Shown: positions 52,224 through 61,000 of the stretch, piece after piece | Position numbering within the stretch: position 1 is the first letter of the stretch | Layout: the number at the start of each line of letters is the position of its first letter | Assembly: GCF_900109265.1 (NCBI RefSeq) | Contig: NZ_FNZM01000012.1 | Span: 186,001-250,000, forward strand | Origin: Paraburkholderia tropica | GTDB taxonomy: Bacteria > Pseudomonadota > Gammaproteobacteria > Burkholderiales > Burkholderiaceae | Direction: 5' to 3' | DNA length: 64,000 bases | Program-made: the position numbers and the translations under genes | The notes under the pieces: generated by a model | What the model saw: only the letters and a program-made list of their open reading frames with translations | What the model was told of the DNA's origin: nothing | The model's database searches: none

Positions 52224-54467
52224 ATGAGTACCCAGCAACCCACCATCATCTATACCCTGACCGATGAAGCGCCGCTGCTCGCCACCAGCGCGTTTCTGCC
52301 GATCATCCGCACCTTCGCTGCGCCGGCCGGCGTGAACGTCGAGACCAGCGATATTTCCGTGGCGGGCCGTATCCTCGGCGAGTTTCCGGAATTCCTCACG
52401 GAAGACCAGCGCGTGCCCGACAACCTGGCTGAACTGGGTCGTCTGACGCAACTGCCGGAAACCAACATCATCAAGCTGCCGAACATCAGCGCATCGGTGC
52501 CGCAGCTCGTCGCCGCGATCAAGGAACTGCAGGGCAAGGGCTACAAGATCCCCGACTTCCCCGAAGATCCGAAGACCGACGAAGAAAAGGCGATCCAGAA
52601 GCGTTATTCGAAGTGCCTCGGCTCGGCCGTGAATCCGGTCCTGCGTGAAGGCAACTCGGACCGCCGCGCGCCGCTGGCCGTCAAGAACTACGCGAAGAAG
52701 CACCCGCACAGCATGGGCGAGTGGAGCATGGCTTCGCGCACGCACGTCGCGCACATGAAGCATGGCGACTTCTACCACGGCGAAAAGTCGATCACGACCG
52801 ACAAGGCGCGCGAAGTGCGCATGGAACTCGTGACGAAGAGCGGCGAGACCATCGTCCTCAAGCCGAAGGTTGCGCTGCAGGCCGGCGAAATCGTCGACAG
52901 CATGTTCATGAGCAAGAAGGCCCTGCTGGCTTTCTACGAAGACCAGATGGAAGACGCCCGCAAGACGGGCATCATGCTCTCGCTGCACGTCAAGGCGACC
53001 ATGATGAAGGTCTCGCACCCGATCGTGTTCGGCCACGCCGTGCGCACGTTCTACAAGGACGCGTTCGCGAAGCACGCCAAGCTGTTCGAACAACTGGGCG
53101 TGAACGTCAACAACGGTCTCGTCGATCTGTACACGAAGATCGAAGCGCTGCCGGAATCGCAACGCGAAGAAGTCATCCGCGACATGCACGCGTGCCACGA
53201 GCACCGTCCGGCGCTGGCGATGGTCGATTCGGCCAAGGGCATCTCGAACCTGCACGCACCGAACGACGTGATCGTCGACGCCTCGATGCCCGCAATGATC
53301 CGCGCAGGCGGCAAGATGTGGGGCGCCGACGGCCGTCCGGCCGACACGAAGTGCCTGATTCCGGAAAGCACGTTCGCGCGCATCTACCAGGAAATCATCA
53401 ACTTCTGCAAGACCAACGGCGCATTCGACCCGAAGACCATGGGCACGGTGCCGAACGTCGGTCTGATGGCGCAGAAGGCTGAAGAGTACGGTTCGCACGA
53501 CAAGACCTACGAAATCCCGCAGGACGGCACGGCGCGCATCGTCGACAACGCCACGGGCGAAGTGCTCGACGCGCTCACGCAGCCGGTCGAGCAAGGCGAC
53601 ATCTGGCGCATGTGCCTCGTGAAGGACGCGCCGATCCGCGACTGGGTCAAGCTCGCCGTCACGCGTGCGAAGAACTCGAACACGCCGGCTGTGTTCTGGC
53701 TCGACCCGTATCGTCCGCACGAAAACGAAGTGATCAAGAAGGTCGAAACGTACCTGAAGGATTACGACCTGACCGGCCTCGACATCCAGATCATGTCGCA
53801 AGTCCGCGCGATGCGTTACACGCTTGAGCGCGTGATCCGCGGCCTGGACACGATCTCGGTCACCGGCAACATCCTGCGCGACTACCTGACCGACCTGTTC
53901 CCGATCATGGAACTGGGCACGTCGGCGAAGATGCTCTCGATCGTTCCGCTGATGGCCGGCGGCGGCATGTACGAAACGGGCGCGGGCGGTTCGGCGCCGA
54001 AGCACGTGCAGCAGCTGGTTCAGGAAGACCACCTGCGCTGGGACTCGCTCGGCGAATTCCTCGCGCTGGCCGTCTCGCTGGAAGACCTCGGCATCAAGAC
54101 GAACAACGCGCGCGCCAAGCTGCTCGCGAAGACGCTCGACGCCGCAACCGGCAAGCTGCTCGACAACAACAAGGGCCCGTCGCCGAAGACCGGCGAGCTG
54201 GACAACCGCGGCAGCCAGTTCTATCTGTCGCTGTTCTGGGCGCAAGAACTGGCCGCGCAGAAGGACGACGCGGAACTCGCTGCTCACTTCGCGCCGCTCG
54301 CGAAGGCACTGGCCGAAAACGAGCAGAAGATCGTCGCCGAACTGGCCGCGGTTCAGGGCAAGCCGGTCGACATCGGCGGCTACTACAAGCCCGACTTCGC
54401 GAAGCTCGCGGAAGTCATGCGCCCGAGCAAGACGTTCAACGACGCGCTCGCAGCCGCAGCAAAGTAA
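52224..54467 (+). CDS. icd: NADP-dependent isocitrate dehydrogenase, monomeric type
   Basis: 747 residues, matching the roughly 740-residue monomeric class (IDH-II) and not the 45-kDa dimeric enzyme. PTIIYTLTDEAPLLATSAFLP, NPVLREGNSDRRAPLAVKNYAKKHPH, HVKATMMKVSHPIVFGH, DASMPAMIRAGGKMWG and LDNRGSQFYLSLFWAQELA are strongly conserved. It decarboxylates isocitrate to 2-oxoglutarate and makes NADPH in the TCA cycle. Its codon use has stronger bias to the preferred C/G-ending codons than its neighbours, as in highly expressed genes. It is a single gene with its own terminator. Confidence 0.97.
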   Translation: MSTQQPTIIYTLTDEAPLLATSAFLPIIRTFAAPAGVNVETSDISVAGRILGEFPEFLTEDQRVPDNLAELGRLTQLPETNIIKLPNISASVPQLVAAIKELQGKGYKIPDFPEDPKTDEEKAIQKRYSKCLGSAVNPVLREGNSDRRAPLAVKNYAKKHPHSMGEWSMASRTHVAHMKHGDFYHGEKSITTDKAREVRMELVTKSGETIVLKPKVALQAGEIVDSMFMSKKALLAFYEDQMEDARKTGIMLSLHVKATMMKVSHPIVFGHAVRTFYKDAFAKHAKLFEQLGVNVNNGLVDLYTKIEALPESQREEVIRDMHACHEHRPALAMVDSAKGISNLHAPNDVIVDASMPAMIRAGGKMWGADGRPADTKCLIPESTFARIYQEIINFCKTNGAFDPKTMGTVPNVGLMAQKAEEYGSHDKTYEIPQDGTARIVDNATGEVLDALTQPVEQGDIWRMCLVKDAPIRDWVKLAVTRAKNSNTPAVFWLDPYRPHENEVIKKVETYLKDYDLTGLDIQIMSQVRAMRYTLERVIRGLDTISVTGNILRDYLTDLFPIMELGTSAKMLSIVPLMAGGGMYETGAGGSAPKHVQQLVQEDHLRWDSLGEFLALAVSLEDLGIKTNNARAKLLAKTLDAATGKLLDNNKGPSPKTGELDNRGSQFYLSLFWAQELAAQKDDAELAAHFAPLAKALAENEQKIVAELAAVQGKPVDIGGYYKPDFAKLAEVMRPSKTFNDALAAAAK

Positions 54468-54514
54468 GTGATTTCATGCGCCCCGCGCTTCGTGGGGCGT
54501 CGTGAGTTTCACGC

Positions 54515-54554
54515 AAAACGCCCTTGCAGCCTCACGCTGCAAGGGCGTTTTTTT
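54515..54554. terminator. Strong bidirectional terminator between icd and the acetyltransferase gene
   Basis: A 16-bp perfect stem (54515-54530 with 54536-54551) with a 5-nt loop. It has a T run on the plus side (54548-54554) and an A run on the other, so it can end both the rightward icd and the leftward acetyltransferase transcript. Confidence 0.93.
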
Positions 54555-54580
54555 ATGCCTCGGCAATTCGTTCGCGATGC

Positions 54581-55099
54581 TTATTTTTTCGCCAGCGCGA
54601 TTTCATAGCGGATATGACCGCTACGCGAGGCGATCCGGTCGTACACCGCCTGCGCCGCCTCGTTCGCGTCGTTCGTGATCCAGTAAATGCGAAACCAGTT
54701 CTCGCGCTCGCCGATCTCGCGCAGACGTTCGATGAAAGCCGTGGCGACACCCTTTCTGCGTCCCTGCGGCGCCACGTACAGATCCTCCAGATAGCAGACC
54801 GTCTGATCGCTCCAGGTGTTCGGATGCAGCACGTAGTTGCACAGACCCAGCGGCTCGCCGTCCTCCCCGTGCGCGATCAGCGCGTGAATCGGTTCCGCCG
54901 GATCGGCGATACGCGCCCACGTGCGCGCATTCACGCGCTCGTCGAGCGTCACCTCGTAGTGGCGGCAATAGGCCTGCCAGAGCGCGAGCCACTCGGCGTG
55001 ATCGGCGGCCTCGACGGGACGGATGGCGAAATCGGCGGACGGCACGAACGGGCTCCTGGTGATGGAAAACACGGGCGGCGGGCCTTCATCGTAACCCAT
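54581..55099 (-). CDS. GNAT-family N-acetyltransferase
   Basis: 172 residues; the start is uncertain because the first 20 residues are poorly conserved. The acetyl-CoA loop is seen in CYLEDLYVAPQGRRKGVATAFIERL (motif Q/R-x-x-G-x-A) and the beta-bulge strand in PLGLCNYVLHP. The ending AAQAVYDRIASRSGHIRYEIAL is a typical GNAT C-terminus. It probably acetylates a small amine or protein N-terminus; substrate unknown. It is divergent from the LysR gene 96 bp away. Confidence 0.88.
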   Translation of the reverse strand: MGYDEGPPPVFSITRSPFVPSADFAIRPVEAADHAEWLALWQAYCRHYEVTLDERVNARTWARIADPAEPIHALIAHGEDGEPLGLCNYVLHPNTWSDQTVCYLEDLYVAPQGRRKGVATAFIERLREIGERENWFRIYWITNDANEAAQAVYDRIASRSGHIRYEIALAKK

Positions 55100-55155
55100 C
55101 GATTAACGATGCCGCCGACGCCTCGCACTGGACGTCAGCCGCGCAAGCCGCTATG

Positions 55156-55197
55156 CTGAAATCATTCATTCCGATGACTTCCTCAATCTGAAATCAT
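55156..55197. promoter_or_regulatory. Repeated CTGAAATCAT and dyad at the LysR start
   Basis: CTGAAATCAT occurs at 55156-55165 and again at 55188-55197, overlapping the LysR ATG (55196). The first copy also forms an imperfect dyad (GAAATCAT / ATGACTTC, spacer 8, 55158-55181). This would suit autoregulation of the LysR gene and control of the divergent acetyltransferase. Function is inferred. Confidence 0.4.
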
Positions 55198-56119
55198 GCC
55201 CGCCGATATCAGGACAATCGACCTGAACCTGCTGCGCGCGCTCGACGCCCTGCTCGACGAACGCAACGTCACGCGCGCCGCGCGCCGTCTCGCGCTCACG
55301 CAGCCCGCCGTGAGCGGCATGCTCGTGCGCCTGCGCGAAGCCTTCGACGATCCCCTCTTCATCCGCACGCAACGCGGCATCGCGCCGACGCTGCGCGCGC
55401 TCGAACTCGTCGCGCCGCTCAAGCAGATTCTCGGCGAAGTGGAAACGCTGCTCACGCCGCAAGCCTTCGATCCCGCGAGCGCCGACTTCACGCTCACGCT
55501 CGCCGCCACCGACTACGCGCTGCAAGCCGTGGTCGCGCCGTATCTCGCAGTGCTGCGTCGCGAAGCGCCGGGCATCCGCGTCGCCGTGGTGCCGGTGCAG
55601 GATCCGTCGCTGCATGCGCAACTCGCGCGCGGCGATGTCGACGTGGCGCTCGTCACGCCCGAGAGCACGCCCGCCGATCTGCACGCGCGGCGTCTGTTCG
55701 ACGAACGCTACGTCTGCGTGATGCGCGCCGATCATCCCGATGCCGCGCGCGGACGCATCACGCTCGCGCGTTTCTGCGCGCTCGATCACGCCCTGGTGTC
55801 GTACACGGGCGGCAGCTTTCACGGCGTCACCGACGAAGCGCTCGCGCAGCATGGCCGCGCGCGCCGCGTCGCGCTCTCGGTCACGAGTTTTCTCGTGTTG
55901 CCCGAAATCCTGCGCGCAAGCGATCTGATCGCCGTGGTCCCGCAGCGGCTCGCGCAACGCGCCGAAGGTCTCGCCGTGCTGCCCGCGCCGCTGGAAATTC
56001 CGGGCTTCACCAAGACCGCCGCGTGGCATGAACGCACGCATCGCGATCCGGCGCGGCGCTGGGCACGCGCGTTGCTGTTCGAAACCTGCGAATCGCTTCG
56101 CGCCACGGCCGCGGCCTAG
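55196..56119 (+). CDS. LysR-family transcriptional regulator
   Basis: 307 residues from MPADIRTIDLNLLRALDALLDERNVTRAARRLALTQPAVSGMLVRL. The helix-turn-helix lies at about residues 23-42, followed by FDDPLFIRTQRGIAPTLRALEL, and the rest is the effector-binding domain. It belongs to the NodD/NahR-like subgroup. Its divergent neighbour is the acetyltransferase; the true target could also lie elsewhere. Confidence 0.9.
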   Translation: MPADIRTIDLNLLRALDALLDERNVTRAARRLALTQPAVSGMLVRLREAFDDPLFIRTQRGIAPTLRALELVAPLKQILGEVETLLTPQAFDPASADFTLTLAATDYALQAVVAPYLAVLRREAPGIRVAVVPVQDPSLHAQLARGDVDVALVTPESTPADLHARRLFDERYVCVMRADHPDAARGRITLARFCALDHALVSYTGGSFHGVTDEALAQHGRARRVALSVTSFLVLPEILRASDLIAVVPQRLAQRAEGLAVLPAPLEIPGFTKTAAWHERTHRDPARRWARALLFETCESLRATAAA

Positions 56120-56317
56120 CGGTGCGAACAACGCGATTTAAGCGATTCGTCCAGCATTCGATCCTGCTTGCGGATGCAGCCGTGGTGCAGTCATTTCGAA
56201 AGGCCGCGCTGCACCCGATCCGCGCATCATGCGAACATCGCGCCGGCACATAACGCGCGTCCCGCGTACGCCTGGCGTTAGAATCGAAACTCCCTTTTCT
56301 TCACTTCGCCCTCATCC

Positions 56318-57289
56318 ATGCTTCGACCTTCTGCACCGGAAAACGAAGCCGAGCGTGTGGAAATTCTGCGGTCGTTCCAGTTACTCGACACCCAGCCCGA
56401 GGAACGCTTCGATCGCATCACGCGCCTCGCACGACGCCTGTTCAACGTTCCCATCGCGGCGGTCACGCTCATCGATACGCGGCGTCAATGGTTCAAGTCG
56501 CATCCCGGCCTCGACGTTTCCGAAACGCCGCGCGACGTCTCGTTCTGCGGCCACGCGATTCTCGGCGACGACCTCTTCTTCGTCAGCGACGCGCGAACGG
56601 ACGTGCGCTTCGCCGACAACCCGCTCGTCACCGGTGCGCCGAACATCCGCTTCTATGCAGGTTGTCCGCTGTCAGCAGGGCATCAGATGCGCATCGGCAC
56701 GCTCTGCCTGATCGACGACCGGCCACGCGAATTCGACGACGAAGAACGCATCGTGCTGCGCGATCTCGCGGACATGGCGCAGGAAGAAATCGCCGCCACG
56801 CAGCTCGCGACCACCGACGAGCTTACGGGTCTCTCGAACCGGCGCGGCTTCAAGCAACTCGCCGAGCAATCGCTGCGCATGCGCCGCAGCGCGCAGCAGC
56901 CGGTCTCGCTGCTCTACCTCGACCTCAACGGCTTCAAGCAGATCAACGACACCTACGGTCATGCCGAAGGCGATCGCGCACTCGTTGCGTTCGCAACGAT
57001 CATGCTGACCGCACTGGGTGAAGGCGATGTGATCGGGCGGCTCGGCGGCGACGAGTTCGCGGTCCTGCTCGGCGACGCCGACGAAGCGGGCACGCTGCAC
57101 GCCATCGAACGCATCCGCTCGCAGCTCGAGGTGTTCAACCGCACGGCGCGCAAGCCCTACGAACTGCGCTGCAGCGTGGGCAACGCGGCGGGCGGCGGCG
57201 ACTTCGACGGCTCGATCGACGACTTGCTGGTGCGCGCCGACACCTCCATGTATCAGCAGAAGCGCGCGACGGGCAGCGAGCGTCGCTAA
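56318..57289 (+). CDS. GAF-GGDEF diguanylate cyclase
   Basis: 323 residues. An N-terminal GAF domain (about 25-155; FDRITRLARRLFNVPIAAVTLID, ETPRDVSFCGHAIL, FYAGCPL, GTLCLIDDRPREF) is joined to a GGDEF domain (about 160-320) with the intact catalytic GGDEF at 243-247 and TTDELTGLSNRRGF. It should make cyclic di-GMP in the cytoplasm in response to a GAF ligand. The residues before GGDEF (EGDVIGRL) do not form the RxxD inhibitory site, so product feedback is probably absent. It has no membrane helix. Confidence 0.9.
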   Translation: MLRPSAPENEAERVEILRSFQLLDTQPEERFDRITRLARRLFNVPIAAVTLIDTRRQWFKSHPGLDVSETPRDVSFCGHAILGDDLFFVSDARTDVRFADNPLVTGAPNIRFYAGCPLSAGHQMRIGTLCLIDDRPREFDDEERIVLRDLADMAQEEIAATQLATTDELTGLSNRRGFKQLAEQSLRMRRSAQQPVSLLYLDLNGFKQINDTYGHAEGDRALVAFATIMLTALGEGDVIGRLGGDEFAVLLGDADEAGTLHAIERIRSQLEVFNRTARKPYELRCSVGNAAGGGDFDGSIDDLLVRADTSMYQQKRATGSERR

Positions 57290-57446
57290 TCGCGTCGCTC
57301 GCCCTTCATGCGTTTTTCGCATGTTTTTCGCTGGCGCTATTTTTGTTTGCAGATGTCGTGCGATTTCCGACGGCGTATCGTCATCACACGGGGCACGCTA
57401 CTTGCTTGCTCTCGGTGATTACTGAGTACGTGAGTCGGGGATCGAC

Positions 57447-57674
57447 ATGATGAAGTCACTACACGAAGCGCGCGAGCGCACGATGCTGGCCGCGACCGGC
57501 CTGGCCGTTGGACTCGCCGCCACGGCGGCGGGCGCCGGACTCTGGTTGCGCGCGCTCGGCAACGACAGCGCCGCGAATGCCGACGTTCAGTCGGCTTCGG
57601 TGGGCGCTATTCTCCTGGGCGTGTTCGTCGCCATCTGCGCGGGTCACGAAATCTGGCGTAACCGCGCGCGCTAA
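57447..57674 (+). CDS. Small hypothetical membrane protein
   Basis: 75 residues with two hydrophobic segments (about 13-34 and 50-65) and a basic end HEIWRNRAR. A GGGGATCGAC stretch just before the start gives a weak ribosome site. I recognise no family. The codon pattern fits coding DNA, but at this size certainty is limited. Confidence 0.5.
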   Translation: MMKSLHEARERTMLAATGLAVGLAATAAGAGLWLRALGNDSAANADVQSASVGAILLGVFVAICAGHEIWRNRAR

Positions 57675-58040
57675 TCCGCGTTTGCAGCGCGCAAATACCG
57701 GCTTTTGCGCGCTTCAGGCCCGCTTCCTCCATCGTCGCCAGCAGGCGCCGCGTGAATGTGCGAGCCGCCTGCTTGAGCGCTGGCGCGCGCGCCGCCATGC
57801 AGTGTGACCGCGCGAGTGCGAGCGGCACGCTGACGAAGCGTGCGATGTTTGCGCGCCACAGCCGCGAATGCACCGCCCTCTGCGAATTCGGGCACGATGT
57901 CCCCGGCATCGGGCCGCACGATCACGTGTGGGCTAATCTGGTGCACACGAAGCCAGGCGGCGGCGAATTGATGCACCACAAAGTTGGGGGCCAGGCGCAC
58001 GGGCGATGCGCCCCGACGGCGTTGCTCAGGCGCGCCCCCT
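57675..58040. other. Intergenic region, no gene recognised
   Basis: 366 bp between the small membrane protein and the end of the nitrate reductase gene. Frames on both strands are Arg/Ala-rich and carry no family motif. It is not AT-rich, so decayed coding sequence is possible, but no specific protein is recognisable. No terminator hairpin with a T run for the nitrate operon was seen. Confidence 0.35.
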
Positions 58041-61000
58041 TCAATACACATCCCGCACATAACGCTTCTCGCGCGCCATCTGTCCAACATATTCACTGGC
58101 GGCTTCATCGCTCATGCCGCCATGGCGCGCAACCACCGACTTCAACGCGGCATCCACGTCTTTCGCCATGCGGCTCGCGTCGCCACAAACATAGAGATGC
58201 GCGCCCTCTTGCAGCCACGCCCACATCTGCGCACCCTGCTCGCGCATGCGGTCCTGCACGTAGATCTTGTCCTGCTGGTCGCGCGAGAACGCCAGATCGA
58301 GGCGATTGAGCAAACCGTCGCCGTGCATCTGCTCCAGTTCTTCGCGGTAGTAGAAGTCGGTGGCCGCGTGCTGTTCGCCGAAGAACAGCCAGTTGCGGCC
58401 CGAGTCGCCCCGCGCGCGCCGTTCGTGCAGGAAGGCGCGGAACGGCGCGACGCCCGTGCCGGGGCCGACCATGATCATCGGCGTATCGCCGTGGCGCGGC
58501 GGGCGGAAGTGCGTGCTCTTCTGCACGAACACCGGCACGCTGCCTTCGGCCACGCGATCGGCGAGGAAGGTGGACGCCACGCCCTTGCGTTCGCGTCGGC
58601 CATTGTTGTAGCGCACGGCCGAAACAGTCAGATGCACTTCGCCCGCGTGCGCCTTCGGGCTCGACGAGATCGAATAGAGACGCGGCTGCAAACGCTTGAG
58701 CATGCCGATCAGTTCCGGCGCCGAGAGTTCGACCGGATATTCGTGCAACACGTCGGCGAGCTGCTGGCCCCAGAGCCACTGCTTGAGGTCGCCCTTGCGC
58801 TCCTCGCCGAGCATCGCCGCGAGTCCCGTGTCTTTCGCACGCGCGGCGACGAAGGCCAGCGCATCGGGACCCGGACGCGCGATTTCGTAGTGCGTGGCGA
58901 GCGCATCGGCGAGACGCATCGTGCCCGCGCCCGGCACGTCCACCGAGGCGTCGCCGTGCAGATGCGTGAGATCGAGCAGTTCGTCGACGAGCGCCGGGCA
59001 GTTGGTCGGCCACACGCCGAGCGCGTCGCCCGCTTCGTATTCGAGGCCCGCTTCGGCGGTCGCGAGCGAGAAGTAGCGCGTATCCTTCGACGCGCCCTTC
59101 ATGTTCAACCGCACGTTGCCGATCAAACGTGACGCGGCGGGCCGCGCCTTCGTCGGCGCGCTGCCGGGCAGCGCCTCGGGAATCGCGCCGCCCGCGGGCA
59201 CCGCGTGCAGCGCCGCGTCCTCTTCCTTGATGCGCTGGACCACGCGTTCGAGCCACGCGTCGGCGGCTTCCTGATACTCGCTGTCGCAATCCACGCGCGC
59301 CATCAGACGTTGCGCGCCGAGCGCATCCAGACGTGCATCGAGATTGCGGCCGTGACCGCAGAACTGATCGTAATTGCGGTCGCCGAGCGCGAGCACCGCA
59401 TAACGCAGCGACGCGAGGCGCGGCGCGCTATCCGCCTTCAGCGCCTTCAGCGCCTTCAGCGCCGCCCAGAACGACTCGCCGTTGTCGGGCGCGTCGCCGT
59501 CGCCGAAGGTGCTGGTCATCAGCAACACGTACTGCGCTTTCTCCAGCGTCTCCGGCGCGTAATCGGCCATACAGGTCGCGCGGATCTCGAAGCCCGACTC
59601 CATCAATTGCATCGCGTAGCGCTCGACCAGCGACTCGACGTTGCCGGTTTGAGACGCCCAGAGCAGCGTCACTTTCGGACGCGCATGCGCGATGCGCACG
59701 GCCGCGCTCTTGTCGCTTTGCAGCGCGTGCAGGCCGCTCTGCGCGTGCGCAGTGTGTGCCGATTCCAGCTCGGCCGGCGCGCCGCCGCTGAACAAGCCCG
59801 CGAGCGTGCCGTCGACCCACGCACGCGTGGCGGGCGCGAACGGCGCATGCGCGGGCAAGGACGGCACGCCCTCGCCGCGCGCTTGCGATGCACGCAGGCC
59901 GCCGACGAAACCCGCCAGCCAGAGCCGCTCCGTTTCGTTCAGCGCCGGCGCGGCCAGCTCGCCGAGGCCAAACAGATTCGCAAACGCGTCGAGGCGCGCG
60001 CCGTCGTGAGTCACTTCGCGGGACATGGTGCTTTCCTGGAGCAGTGGAGCGGCGGCGCGCTCGGGAGTCGGTTCGGCGTCGGGTGCAGCGGTGCCGGGCG
60101 CGGGCGCCGGTTCGGCTTCGACGCGCGTCAGTGCGACCGCGCAAAACTTGAGTTCGGGCTGCTGGGAAATCGCGTCGATGGCGTCGTTGGTGACAGCGTT
60201 CACGCACAGTTCGTCGCCGAACACGTCGTTCCAGTGCATCGGCGCGAAACAGTTGCCGGGCATCACGCGATCGGTGACGACGGCGGGCAGCACGACGCGG
60301 CCGCGCCGCGAACGCACTTCCACGCGATCCTTCGCGGCAATGCCGAGCGCGCTCGCATCCTCGGGATGAATCTCGACGAACGGCGCCGGATTGAGCTTGT
60401 TGAGCATGGCCACCTTGCCGGTCTTGGTCATGGTGTGCCACTGGTGCTGCAATCGCCCCGTATTGAATACGATGGGAAAAGTGCCGTCGGGCAGTTCGGC
60501 GGGCGCGACGTGCGGGCGCGCGAAGAACACGCCCTTGCCATGCGGCGTGGCGAACGCGAGACGCGGACGCGTGCCGTCGGCGTTTTCGCGCAAGGTCTGG
60601 CTCACGCCGTCGTTCAGATAACGCAGCGGATTGCGCTCGTTGTGCGCGCCTTGCGCATCGGCGGGCGCGCACGGCCATTGCAGCGGCGTCTCGCGCAGCT
60701 TCGCGTGGCTCGCGCCGCGCAGATCGTAGCCGGTCTTCGGATTCGAGAACCGCACGATTTCATCGAAAACCTCCGCCACGCTCGCGTAACCGAATGCGTC
60801 TTCATAGCCCATCGCGCAGGCCACGCGCGCGATCAGCTCCCAGTCGGGCAACGCCTCGCCCGGCGGCTCGACGGCTTGCTGCATGAGCGTCATGTTGCGC
60901 TCGGAATTGATCATCACGCCTTCGGCCTCGGCCCAGAGCGCGCCGGGCAGCAGCACGTCGGCGTAGGCGTTGGTTTCGGTGTCGAGAAAGGCGTCCTGCG

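Noticed and set aside
57671..58108. Minus-strand frame of 145 codons after nasA
   Set aside because: It overlaps the end of nasA, has no recognisable motif and looks like high-GC open sequence.
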